In this document: positions 36,087 to 43,967 of the stretch, one piece after another
Position numbering within the stretch: position 1 is the first letter of the stretch
Layout: every line of letters starts with the position of its first letter
Source: JAABTH01 sp964492615
GTDB taxonomy: Bacteria; Bacillota; Dethiobacteria; DTU022
Length of the DNA stretch: 64,000 nucleotides
Reading direction: 5' to 3'
NCBI GenBank assembly: GCA_964492615.1
Contig: CAZBKZ010000007.1
Location: 1 to 64,000, forward strand
The notes under the pieces: generated by a model
Told to the model about the DNA's origin: nothing
The model's database searches: none
What the model saw: only the letters and a program-made list of their open reading frames with translations
Translations under genes and position numbers: made by a program

Positions 36087-36764
36087 ATGAAGCTAAATTT
36101 TGAAGCGCTTAATGTTCGCAGAATAATTATCCGTTACCTGGTTTTTTTCGGAGGTCTGTTTTTGGTGGCCAACGGGGCTGTATGCACGATCAATGCCAGC
36201 CTGGGAGTAAGCCCCTGGGATGTATTCCACATAGGAATGGCCAACCAGACAGGGTTGACTATCGGCCGTATCCACCAGTTAACCGGTTTTACAGTGCTGG
36301 CAGTCAGCTACTTTTTTAAAGTGCGCATCCATATCGGGACACTGCTGAACATGATTTTCCTCGGCCTGTTTATCGACATGGTAATTACCCTGGATTACCT
36401 GCCCTATCCGGATCAGATCTGGACTTCCATTCTGCTCTACCTGGCCGGGGTTATCTTGTTCGGCCTGGGTGTTGCCTTTTACATCAGCCCCAACTTGGGA
36501 GCAGGCCCCCGCGACAGTCTTATGCTGGCCCTGACCAGGATAACCCGCCTGAAGACGGGAGTGATCCGCACCATAATGGAAATTGCTGTTGCCGTTATCG
36601 GCTACCTGCTCGGCGGTCCACTCGGCATTGGAACAGTTCTTTTTGCCCTTACCCTGGGTTTTTTCATGGAAACAGGCTTCAGCCTGGTTAAATGGATCAA
36701 GAAAAGTGCCCTCTTTAGAACAGTCTGGTGCAACAGTTTACCCCGCTCCGGCAGCACCGGTTAA
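36087..36764 (+). CDS. YczE/YitT-like integral membrane protein
   Basis: Protein of 225 residues with about five membrane helices. The segments GGLFLVANGAVCTINASLGVSPWDVFHIG and NLGAGPRDSLMLAL are characteristic of the YczE/YyaS group. In Bacillus YczE affects antibiotic biosynthesis, but no general function is established. Translation from ATG 36087 behind CCGGAGTTG. It is divergent from the dipeptidase gene across 81 bp. Confidence 0.82.
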   Translation: MKLNFEALNVRRIIIRYLVFFGGLFLVANGAVCTINASLGVSPWDVFHIGMANQTGLTIGRIHQLTGFTVLAVSYFFKVRIHIGTLLNMIFLGLFIDMVITLDYLPYPDQIWTSILLYLAGVILFGLGVAFYISPNLGAGPRDSLMLALTRITRLKTGVIRTIMEIAVAVIGYLLGGPLGIGTVLFALTLGFFMETGFSLVKWIKKSALFRTVWCNSLPRSGSTG

Positions 36765-36985
36765 GTAGAAGGTGCAAAATTAGGGAACCCTCTGAATGAA
36801 TCTTCATGTTCAATTAAGCTGTTCATCTGCCGGAAAATTTTTTAATATCCAGATTTTTAGAGGAGATCGATAATATTTGTTTGAATTATTGTAGGTGGCA
36901 GGACAACGCGCAAATACAGTATAAAATAGAAAACAGTTAACATTATATAATCCCGGCCAACGAAAGAATGTAGAGGCGTTCCGTT

Positions 36986-38266
36986 ATGTATACCAGCGAC
37001 CTGGACCTAGTTGGACTGGCACTCGAAAATCAGACCCCGCCTGTATGCTCTTACAAGCGGGGAAAAGTTCTATACTGGCAGGGTGACCCGGTAGAAAATT
37101 TATATGTAATAGATAAAGGAGCAGTAAAAATATCTTCCATCTCCGGCACGGGACGGATTTACTCCCACGGGATTTTAGGAACCGGTCATTTAATTGGCGC
37201 TACAGATTACTTCCTCGATGGAATTCATGAAACAACTGCAGAAATATGTACTGAACAAACCCGGTTGTTCACTTTTACAGTTAAACAGTTTCAAAACCTC
37301 ATAAATGGTAACCCAAATTTTTCTGCTATTGTTATGCGCGAATTGGCTAAAGAAGCGAAAGTGCATCTATGCAAAGCACAGGAATTAAGTTTTCTCGATG
37401 TGCAACAGCGCTTAATGCACAGTCTGATATCCCTGGCGGGAGAACACGGTTTAAAAACTGAGGAAGGCGTTGAAATTGGAGTTAATATCACCCATGAAGA
37501 TATTGGGGAAATGATCAATGCAAACCGCACTACAATCACACTATGCCTGCAGGAACTGAGAAAACTTGGCTATATCAGGAATGAAGGTAGACGGATTATC
37601 CTGATCCCTATTGAACATATGGACCTTCTCGATCAGTTGAGTGAAGCAATTCTAACAGGTGAAATGGGTGAAGCCGCCGACCTGGCTTCAGAAGCGGTCA
37701 AGGAAGGAATAGATCCGGTCATTGTTTTAAACTCGCTGTTAAATGGAATGAAAAGGATAGACCGCAAGTATACACAGAGACAATTGGACATCAATGATAT
37801 CATCTGGTCTTCCATGCACATGAAAGATGCTTTACCGGTTATCGAAACAGCGATTCAAAAGGAAGGCCTTAAACTCAACCACCTCGAAAGAATTGTGTTG
37901 GGAACAGTCCAGGGTGATATACATGATATTGGTAAAACCGTGGTTTCTATGCTGTTCAGGGCACGTGGATTCGAGGTTGTTGACCTTGGAGTAGATGTGC
38001 CTGCCAGGCAGTTTGTTGAAGCAGTAAAAAAATACAGACCGGGCATCCTGGCCATGTCTGCTTTTCTTACCTCTACCCAGTGCGAAATGAAAAAAGTTAT
38101 TGATAAATTAAATAATATGGCATTACGCAACGGGGTTAAAATAATGATTGGGGGTGCTTCTGCTACTTCCAGGCTTGCCAGAGAAATAGGGGCAGATGGA
38201 CATGCCCCCGATGGCAGGGGGGGTGTCGAATTAGCTTGGGGCTGGTGCAGTAACCCCGGCAATTAA
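36986..38266 (+). CDS. Crp/Fnr-type regulator fused to a corrinoid (B12)-binding module
   Basis: 426 residues in one frame. Residues 1-130 are a cNMP-type sensor barrel (KRGKVLYWQGDPVENLYVI ... GATDYFLDG). Residues 135-210 contain a Crp winged helix with the recognition segment INANRTTITLCLQELRKLGYI (about 177-197). Residues 212-290 match the helical cap of MtaC/MetH-type corrinoid proteins, and 298-426 are a B12-binding domain with the ligand motif GDIHDIG (His 313), the SAFLTSTQ segment and IMIGGAS. All parts of a working corrinoid protein are present. It sits upstream of a URO-D methyltransferase and a free corrinoid protein, so it probably senses corrinoid or its methyl/redox state. B12-dependent regulators such as CarH use a MerR domain; a Crp version is unusual. 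Confidence 0.88.
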   Translation: MYTSDLDLVGLALENQTPPVCSYKRGKVLYWQGDPVENLYVIDKGAVKISSISGTGRIYSHGILGTGHLIGATDYFLDGIHETTAEICTEQTRLFTFTVKQFQNLINGNPNFSAIVMRELAKEAKVHLCKAQELSFLDVQQRLMHSLISLAGEHGLKTEEGVEIGVNITHEDIGEMINANRTTITLCLQELRKLGYIRNEGRRIILIPIEHMDLLDQLSEAILTGEMGEAADLASEAVKEGIDPVIVLNSLLNGMKRIDRKYTQRQLDINDIIWSSMHMKDALPVIETAIQKEGLKLNHLERIVLGTVQGDIHDIGKTVVSMLFRARGFEVVDLGVDVPARQFVEAVKKYRPGILAMSAFLTSTQCEMKKVIDKLNNMALRNGVKIMIGGASATSRLAREIGADGHAPDGRGGVELAWGWCSNPGN

Positions 38267-38312
38267 TACTTCAGCCGGGAATCAAAAACGCCTTTACTAA
38301 ATATAATAATTT

Positions 38313-38337
38313 GAAGCGGCTAAAAAAGCCGCTTTTT
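38313..38337 (+). terminator. Rho-independent terminator after the Crp-corrinoid gene
   Basis: AGCGGC (38315-38320) pairs with GCCGCT (38328-38333) across a TAAAAAA loop, followed by a T5 tract. It separates the regulator from the methyltransferase genes, which therefore need their own promoter. Confidence 0.8.
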
Positions 38338-38338
38338 G

Positions 38339-38356
38339 TTGTTGTCCAGACAACAA
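38339..38356. promoter_or_regulatory. Palindrome TTGTTGTC-CA-GACAACAA, candidate Crp-type operator
   Basis: Two perfect 8-bp arms with a 2-bp spacer. It lies directly after the terminator and 53 bp before the methyltransferase start. Crp/Fnr proteins bind palindromes of this size with TTG...CAA ends. The adjacent Crp-corrinoid protein is the natural candidate, but no second copy was found in the window. Confidence 0.55.
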
Positions 38357-38409
38357 ACGTCATAGCTGGTTAAGGTAAAATTAATAAAAACAGTGGAAAG
38401 GGGTATGGC

Positions 38410-39606
38410 ATGCCTAACCTGATATTAACTATGGTGAAAGCCCTGGCTAAAAAAAAGCTACAGTTTGGTAAGCTCAGCGGACTTGAACGATTCATGTTGG
38501 CACAAGCCGGTCTGCCGGATCGCATTCCTACAATGCTGGCTGCAACAAACATTGAGCCCTACATGCTGAATCCGCAATACAACTGGAAATCAACAGTGGA
38601 AAGCTTGGAAGCCAATATTGCTCTTGCCGATCAGGTCTGCGCGCAGTTTGATTGTGACCTGGTTTTTGTGCCGGTATGGATGGGAACAATGGGTATGGGA
38701 GCAGCTGACCTGGGTACTGAATATAAGATTTCTAAGAAAAGGGTTCCCTACCCTGTTGCTTACCCGATAAAAAGCATGGAAGATATCGTGAATATTAAAC
38801 CACCTGAAGAAGTTTCGGGCTATTTGAAGATGTTTTTTGATGTTACCCTGGAGATTCAAAAGCGCCATCCCGAACAATTTTCTCCTCTCGCACTTGATGG
38901 CCCCTGGGATCTGGCCATGCTGCTAAGGGGAGACGACAAGCTTCCATTCGATATGCGCATTCACAAAGATTACATGGAGACTGATGATCCGGTAAGGAAA
39001 GAAAAGATAAGAAAGCGCGGCAATCCCGAGATTTACCCGGCTATTATGAATCTGACTACCCGTCTGGTAATCAGGCATTTTGAGCTGGCTAAAAAACACG
39101 GCCTCCCTTTGTTCGGAGCATCTTTGGTAGACCAGTATGCAGCCAGCCCGATTTTAAGCCGCAATGATTATGTCAGGTATGTTCTGCCCTATATTGAAAA
39201 GGTTTGGCTCTACCAAAACAAAAAACTGGGCATTCTTGCTCCCTGTGCTTCTCCGATGGAAATGAAAAAAATCCTTGAAACAGAACCTGCAGGTATAAAC
39301 CACCAGATATCATGGTCAAATTACATCTTTCCAACCACTCCGGAAGGTGTAACACTGCCTGAATATGACAAACCGGTATTTGAACTGGCAAAAATACATA
39401 AAAAATGTTTTATGTATATCGTTCATGGCAAATTCCTGCGGGACGCATATGAAGATGAAATCGAGGCGCTGATCAAGCGGATATGCACCCTGGCAACAAA
39501 AATGCGAACATCGATTACAATCTCTCTCAGCGCAATTACGCCGGACACCGACCTGGATAAGATCCATAAAGTCTTTTATCTGGTTAAGAAATACGGGAGG
39601 TATTAA
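38410..39606 (+). CDS. URO-D-family protein, probable corrinoid-linked methyltransferase
   Basis: 398-residue protein of the uroporphyrinogen decarboxylase fold, the fold of MtaA/MtbA/CmuA methyltransferases. It is longer than HemE and lies beside a corrinoid protein, which argues for methyl transfer rather than heme synthesis. MtaA-type enzymes use a zinc site with HxC and a later Cys; here the first site reads ILAPCAS (no His) and the C-terminal one reads SLSAITPDT (no Cys), so the classical zinc site is incomplete. A GGAAAGGGG site precedes ATG 38410; the corrinoid gene starts 1 nt after the stop. Confidence 0.78.
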   Translation: MPNLILTMVKALAKKKLQFGKLSGLERFMLAQAGLPDRIPTMLAATNIEPYMLNPQYNWKSTVESLEANIALADQVCAQFDCDLVFVPVWMGTMGMGAADLGTEYKISKKRVPYPVAYPIKSMEDIVNIKPPEEVSGYLKMFFDVTLEIQKRHPEQFSPLALDGPWDLAMLLRGDDKLPFDMRIHKDYMETDDPVRKEKIRKRGNPEIYPAIMNLTTRLVIRHFELAKKHGLPLFGASLVDQYAASPILSRNDYVRYVLPYIEKVWLYQNKKLGILAPCASPMEMKKILETEPAGINHQISWSNYIFPTTPEGVTLPEYDKPVFELAKIHKKCFMYIVHGKFLRDAYEDEIEALIKRICTLATKMRTSITISLSAITPDTDLDKIHKVFYLVKKYGRY

Positions 39607-39607
39607 A

Positions 39608-40234
39608 ATGCTTAAATCAATTACCGAGGCTGTTCGCGATGGAAATACTTATGATATAGAGGAACTGATCCAGGCTGGCCTGGATGCAGGGGAAAAACCT
39701 TTTGACATACTCCAAGCCATGATGAAAGGGTTGGAGCAGTGTGGAGACAAATTTGAGAATGGAGAGTTTTTTTTACCAGAACTGATTATTGCAGGCGATA
39801 CTTTTAACAATGGAATAGCTATAATCAAGCCGCAACTGGGCCAGGCGACCTTAGGGCAGGCGGGAAAGGTAATTCTGGGCACTGTTTCCGGGGATGTCCA
39901 CGATATTGGAAAGAATCTGGTTGGATTTTTACTTAAAAGTTCCGGCTTTGAAGTTATTGATATCGGTACAGATGTCAGTACTGAATCCTTTGTTGCTGCT
40001 GTTAAAAAACATGAGCCTGATATTCTCGGAATTTCAGCTTTACTGACTACCACTATGCTCAGCATGGGAGAAATAATTATAGCGCTGGACGAAGAAAACT
40101 TACGTAATAAAACCAAAGTAATTATCGGCGGAGGACCGGTTTCAGCTCGTTTCGCCGAAGAAATAAACGCTGATGCATATGCATCTGATGCAGCAGAAGG
40201 CATCCGAAAAATAAGAACTATGATTGCTAATTAA
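39608..40234 (+). CDS. Methyltransferase cognate corrinoid protein (MtaC/MtbC-like)
   Basis: 208 residues: a helical cap (about 1-85, with FENGEFFLPELIIAGD) and a B12-binding domain with GDVHDIG (His 98 as lower axial ligand), SALLTTTM and VIIGGGPVS. It should carry a methyl group between a substrate methyltransferase and an acceptor methyltransferase. No MttB-type substrate methyltransferase is in the window. GGGAGG precedes ATG 39608, and the gene is coupled to the URO-D gene. Its sequence is clearly related to the C-terminal half of the Crp fusion at 36986-38266. Confidence 0.92.
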   Translation: MLKSITEAVRDGNTYDIEELIQAGLDAGEKPFDILQAMMKGLEQCGDKFENGEFFLPELIIAGDTFNNGIAIIKPQLGQATLGQAGKVILGTVSGDVHDIGKNLVGFLLKSSGFEVIDIGTDVSTESFVAAVKKHEPDILGISALLTTTMLSMGEIIIALDEENLRNKTKVIIGGGPVSARFAEEINADAYASDAAEGIRKIRTMIAN

Positions 40235-40558
40235 TATAGCACAATTACTGTTGGCTTTATTAGTCATTTTTCACTTTTTGCACATAAATTACACAATCCA
40301 ATATTTTTTCCTAAACTCTATAGCTTGCTTAATACCTCTATATTTGTAAATAAAAAGTGCAACAAAAGCGGGATTTATTTATAATTTATAGAAATGCTCC
40401 ATAATCCTATGAACAACGAAGATATCAAGTAATATTTTTCCACTACCAATGATTTTTGTGCTGCATTTTTTTATATGAAAAGTATAAAGGCTAATAATTG
40501 CAACACTATTGAGATCATTACTTCTTTTTGTTAAAATCTATTTAGTATTTATTTACGG
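40235..40558. other. AT-rich intergenic region before the leader of the GLUG protein
   Basis: No coding region, RNA gene or clear terminator is supported. It is strongly AT-rich. A TTGAGA and a TTAAAAT-like box near 40510 and 40531 could be the promoter of the downstream surface protein gene, at low confidence. Confidence 0.5.
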
Positions 40559-40707
40559 CTGGGAGGCAGTCTGCCCAGTTGACGGAGATTACATTGATCC
40601 CGGTCCTCAAAGTGGTCACCTCGAACCGGGGGAGCAAATGGTGAAACCGGCTCCGCGACTTAAGGTTTTATTTCTTATTCTGTCGCGAACGGAGGTGACA
40701 ATAACAA
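40559..40707 (+). promoter_or_regulatory. Structured 5' leader of the GLUG protein gene, class unknown
   Basis: Four successive stems can be drawn: CTGGG/CCCAG (40559-40563 with 40574-40578), CCCGGT/ACCGGG (40599-40604 with 40625-40630), GGAGC/GCTCC (40631-40635 with 40650-40654) and CGCGAC/GTCGCG (40654-40659 with 40682-40687). The last ends 3 nt before the ribosome binding site GGAGGTGAC. The GC-rich leader stands out from AT-rich DNA upstream. The stretch GGTGAAACCGG plus CCGCGACT resembles part of a cobalamin riboswitch core but other conserved blocks are missing. Could be a riboswitch or a protein-binding leader. Confidence 0.5.
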
Positions 40708-43146
40708 ATGACAAAGCATGCGTTGACGGTCAAATTGGTGCTGTCGAGAACGCATTTTTTGATTTTGTTCCTCCTTGCCCTGCTCCTAATGCCAGCTGTG
40801 GTTTTTGCTGAAGGCGATGCTGTTCCGGAAGCAGGTGACAGCAGCACGCAGAGTGAAATAGAGAGCTATGGTGAAACTTCCACAGCCGGCGGTTTTGACA
40901 GCCCCGTTGATGCTGACCAAAACGACACTTTTAATATTGATAACCCTGAACCTTCTACAACCGAAACTGATTGCAGCCCGGCAGCTTCTGACCCGGGTGA
41001 CACTTTTGATACTGACAGCCCGGAAACCACTTTTTTAGAAGAAACGCCCCCGCTTGACAGCGATACTACAAGTTCAGAAGACTCTATTGCACCCAACCTT
41101 GACAGAGAGCAAAATTCTGCTGGGCAAAACAGTTCCGGTAACTCCTACATCGCAGAAGTAACCTCAGACTTAATAGTGGCAACAGGCAAAGATGAAACAG
41201 CCTTCACAATGCAGTTTACCGAAGTTGGCCACCACACCCCACTTGGTTCAGTAGAACTGACCCTGCCAGAGAATTTTTCCAACATGGACCTGGTAGATGG
41301 CTCAATTACCACGCCAGAGGATAAAAACTGGTTTGGCAGTGTCGTTGACCTGGTCTTAAAGCTCTGGGCCGCAGATGAAAGCAGCTACCTGGGCTACGGC
41401 GAGACGGTTTCCGTTACCTTCACTGCCACAACGCCGGAAACACCAACAGGATATACATTTGCCACTAAAGCCTGGACTGATAACAGTGCCGGTGATTGTA
41501 TTGACGGCTTCGGCAATGTTACAAACCGCAATAACATGGCTGAAGGGCACAGTGATCCGCTGGTGTGGATTCTGCACAAGAACAGCCCGACGCAAATATC
41601 AACAGCCGCTATGCTTAATGGAGCCGTTCGAGCTGACCTTGCCGGCAACTTCATCCAAACAGCGCATATCGATCTGAGCAGCTATTCCAACTGGGAGCCA
41701 ATTGGGACCACTGGTAATAGTTTCACCGGCAGCTACGACGGAAATGGTTATACAATCAGCAACCTCACCATTAATCGGCCTGATGAAGATAACATCGGTC
41801 TTTTCGGTCATATTAGCGGAGGAGCCACTTTAAATAATATCAGCCTGTTGGATGTTACTGTAACCGGCAAGGCAAAAGTTGGTGGACTGGTCGGGCTTAA
41901 CTACATGGGCACAATCACCGACTGCTACGCTACTGGCTCTGTAACCGGCAATGAACAAGTTGGCGGACTGGTCGGAAGTGACTTAGGCAATATGACTAAC
42001 AGCTACGCCACGGGTAATGTTGTGGGCAATAATACGGTCGGCGGGCTGGTTGGGCATGTCGGCATGGGCGCAATCACCACCTGCTACGCTACTGGCTCTG
42101 TAACCGGAACCGGAACAAATGTCGGCGGACTGGTCGGGTTGAATTATGGAATAGTCACCAACAGCTACGCCACCGGCCTTGTAACCGGGAGCGGTAATAA
42201 TGCTATGGTCGGCGGTTTGGTCGGACATAACTCCCATGGCACTATCAGCAATAGCTACGCCACCGGGGCTGTAAACGGAACCGGAACCGGAGCTATGGTC
42301 GGCGGTTTGGTCGGACGCAACACCCTTGAAACAGGAACCGGCACGGTCAGCAACAGCTACGCCACCGGCCTCGTAACCGGAACCGGAGCCGGAGCCATGG
42401 TTGGCGGTTTGGTCGGACATAAACTTAGTGGCACTATCACCAACAGCTACTGGAACACTGATTCTTTCGCGGGTTCCGGGATTGGTAGCGGTTCTGAAGA
42501 TGATGACAGTGTGGAAGGCAAAAGCACAGGCGAACTGCAAACTATCAGCTTTCATCAAAACACTCTCGAATGGAACATCGCCGGTGTTGACGGTTCCTAC
42601 CCGGTGCTGGGCTGGCAGGTCAACTGGACAAATAACATCTGGTACATGGGCACCCCGCCCAGCAACAACAGCGGTGGTAACAGTGAACCGGTCTCTGTTG
42701 ACGGAGGTTCCAATATTTTCTCTTTCCCTGTCCCATTGCCCACCTTACCAGCTGGTAACCTGACCAACATCCCCGGGCCAACGGCTAATGCAATTATTAC
42801 CCCAGCCTTCGTCACCGGCGGCAGCGCGACAGACCTGGTTAAAGCTATCGCAGCCTACAACCAGGCTAAGCAGAGCTATGAAGCTAACTATGGCAGCATG
42901 AACGCTGCAGAAATTGCTGTGGCCGAAGTTGAACTGGCCATTGCAAATGCAGCGATAATGGCTCTGGAGTTCAAGCTTGCTGCCGATAACGGACAGGCCA
43001 TTGATCTTGCCGCTCTGGTGGCCGCTTACAATGCGGCCAGGGAGATGCTTAACAACTACCGCGGCCTGCTGACAGCAGATCAGTTTGCCGCTGCAGAAGC
43101 CCTGCTTAAGGCCATCACTGCGGTAATTGTCAAGTTTAGAACCTGA
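40708..43146 (+). CDS. Secreted GLUG-repeat surface protein
   Basis: 812 residues. A signal peptide covers about residues 1-35 (basic start, LILFLLALLLMPAVVFA). An acidic Ser/Thr linker follows to about 145, then an immunoglobulin-like or unclassified beta region, and from about 315 the typical GLUG lead-in (FIQTAHIDLSSYSNWEPIG, FTGSYDGNGYTISNL). Seven GLUG repeats with VGGLVG occupy about 391-590. The C-terminus (about 715-812) is Ala-rich and helical with KAIAAYNQAK-type segments. GLUG proteins are adhesins or bacterial surface proteins. No LPXTG, SLH or transmembrane anchor is seen, so attachment is unclear. Confidence 0.85.
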   Translation: MTKHALTVKLVLSRTHFLILFLLALLLMPAVVFAEGDAVPEAGDSSTQSEIESYGETSTAGGFDSPVDADQNDTFNIDNPEPSTTETDCSPAASDPGDTFDTDSPETTFLEETPPLDSDTTSSEDSIAPNLDREQNSAGQNSSGNSYIAEVTSDLIVATGKDETAFTMQFTEVGHHTPLGSVELTLPENFSNMDLVDGSITTPEDKNWFGSVVDLVLKLWAADESSYLGYGETVSVTFTATTPETPTGYTFATKAWTDNSAGDCIDGFGNVTNRNNMAEGHSDPLVWILHKNSPTQISTAAMLNGAVRADLAGNFIQTAHIDLSSYSNWEPIGTTGNSFTGSYDGNGYTISNLTINRPDEDNIGLFGHISGGATLNNISLLDVTVTGKAKVGGLVGLNYMGTITDCYATGSVTGNEQVGGLVGSDLGNMTNSYATGNVVGNNTVGGLVGHVGMGAITTCYATGSVTGTGTNVGGLVGLNYGIVTNSYATGLVTGSGNNAMVGGLVGHNSHGTISNSYATGAVNGTGTGAMVGGLVGRNTLETGTGTVSNSYATGLVTGTGAGAMVGGLVGHKLSGTITNSYWNTDSFAGSGIGSGSEDDDSVEGKSTGELQTISFHQNTLEWNIAGVDGSYPVLGWQVNWTNNIWYMGTPPSNNSGGNSEPVSVDGGSNIFSFPVPLPTLPAGNLTNIPGPTANAIITPAFVTGGSATDLVKAIAAYNQAKQSYEANYGSMNAAEIAVAEVELAIANAAIMALEFKLAADNGQAIDLAALVAAYNAAREMLNNYRGLLTADQFAAAEALLKAITAVIVKFRT
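41878..42480 (+). repeat. Seven in-frame GLUG repeats
   Basis: VGGLVG copies begin at 41878, 41959, 42037, 42121, 42208, 42298 and 42400. Unit lengths are 81, 78, 84, 87, 90 and 102 nt, growing toward the 3' end as GTGTGAM-type insertions appear. Each unit reads VGGLVG, a short loop, then NSYATG and VTG. All are multiples of three, as expected for protein repeats rather than a DNA array. Confidence 0.85.
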
Positions 43147-43205
43147 TCTTAAAAAATCGCAAGCTCTTTCAACAAGTATTTGCACCGCCTTACTTATTTC
43201 AAAAA

Positions 43206-43234
43206 GCGGTTCCCGGAAACGGGGCCGCCTTTTT
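43206..43234 (+). terminator. Rho-independent terminator of the GLUG protein gene
   Basis: GCGG-TT-CCCG, GAAA loop, CGGG-G-CCGC, then CTTTTT. A stable stem with a GNRA tetraloop, 60 nt after the stop codon. Confidence 0.85.
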
Positions 43235-43383
43235 CATTGAATTAGTATACTATCGCTATATAGGTTAAAAAAAAAAGGTAAGAAATAGCATGAGAATTGT
43301 CAAACTTTCGGACATGCCGCTATCTCAGTTAAGAAAAAACTCATAAGAACCTTCGTTAAAAGTATGATCCTTGACCCTAAAAA

Positions 43384-43416
43384 GCAAGAAGTCAGGGTTA
43401 CTTACTACCCTGACTT
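43384..43416 (-). terminator. Terminator downstream of tRNA-Leu
   Basis: AAGTCAGGGT (43389-43398) and ACCCTGACTT (43407-43416) form a perfect 10-bp stem with an 8-nt loop. On the minus strand it is followed by CTTGCTTTTT. It begins 12 nt after the encoded CCA of the tRNA. Confidence 0.75.
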
Positions 43417-43428
43417 AGTGCAAACTAT

Positions 43429-43513
43429 TGGTGTCGGGAGGGGGACTTGAACCCCCATGGTTATTACCACACGGCCCTCAACCGTGCGCGTCTGCCAATT
43501 CCGCCACCCCGAC
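43429..43513 (-). tRNA. tRNA-Leu (anticodon GAG)
   Basis: 85-nt cloverleaf including an encoded CCA end. The acceptor stem GTCGGGG pairs with TCCCGAC (one G-T pair), the anticodon stem CACGG/CCGTG encloses TTGAGGG (anticodon GAG, reads CUC/CUU), a long variable arm TGGT-AATA-ACCA marks it as a class II tRNA, and the T arm is GGGGG-TTCAAGT-CCCCC. It stands alone with its own terminator. Confidence 0.95.
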
Positions 43514-43592
43514 ATGCTTAAATTGTTCATTAAGATTATAAGGGTTTGGTGTAGTGCAGTCAAGATTAATCGATTAAAAGATTGTGTTTCTG

Positions 43593-43736
43593 CTATTTAA
43601 GCTCTCTTTTAAGGTAATGCCAACACCAGCTTACAGCTACCAGTTCCCAGCCTTCACGGCCCAGTTCATTTAACTGACTAGTTGTGGTTTCGCCGAACCC
43701 CCATATAAAAACACATTTGTGTTCAAACTTTTTCAT
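43593..43736 (-). CDS. DUF4177-like microprotein
   Basis: 47-residue protein starting MKKFEHKCVF. The segment LNELGREGWELVAV is the hallmark of DUF4177-type small proteins, and it ends WHYLKRELK. AAGGGGGT lies 9 nt before ATG 43736, and TTGACA overlaps just upstream. The coding context, ribosome binding site and family motif together support a real gene despite its size. Function unknown. It is divergent from the glycosidase gene. Confidence 0.75.
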   Translation of the reverse strand: MKKFEHKCVFIWGFGETTTSQLNELGREGWELVAVSWCWHYLKRELK

Positions 43737-43967
43737 TCATCATCAACCCCCTTGTCAAAATGTGCTTTATTTACTGCCTGTATGAGATTTTTCATTTAAA
43801 TTTACTATAATTCTGCTTAATTAGCAATAGAAATCCTTCAACCTGATCCTGTTTTGCCCAATCAGTTGGAGGGTTTTTCTTTATTTAGGCGAAGTGATAT
43901 GCTGATATTGTTAATCAGCTGGCTGAGACCGGACAGCCTGCAAGAAAAACTTGCTGGAGGTGTAATC

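Noticed and set aside
38410..39606. Annotation as uroporphyrinogen decarboxylase (hemE)
   Set aside because: Protein is longer than HemE, lacks heme-gene neighbours and is coupled to a corrinoid protein.
39649..40203. Minus-strand frame of 184 codons
   Set aside because: Antisense to the corrinoid protein gene; composition is Ser/Pro-rich as expected from a shadow frame.
40620..40665. Cobalamin riboswitch
   Set aside because: Only a short GGTGAAACCGG and CCGCGACT resemblance; the other conserved blocks and the B12 box are not found.
40509..40811. 100-codon plus-strand frame covering the GLUG leader
   Set aside because: It overlaps the true start in another frame, has no ribosome binding site, and its sequence is explained by the structured leader.
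41878..42480. CRISPR-like or satellite DNA repeat
   Set aside because: Units are in frame, diverged, of unequal length and without spacers; they encode GLUG repeats.
41983..42558. Minus-strand frame of 191 codons with repeats
   Set aside because: It is the mirror of the GLUG repeats; no ribosome binding site or family match.
43290..43346. 18-codon frame starting MRIVKLSDM
   Set aside because: Too short, no convincing ribosome binding site and no family signature.
43429..43513. tRNA-Leu as an attachment site for a mobile element
   Set aside because: No integrase and no repeated 3' tRNA segment nearby; the tRNA is followed by its own terminator.
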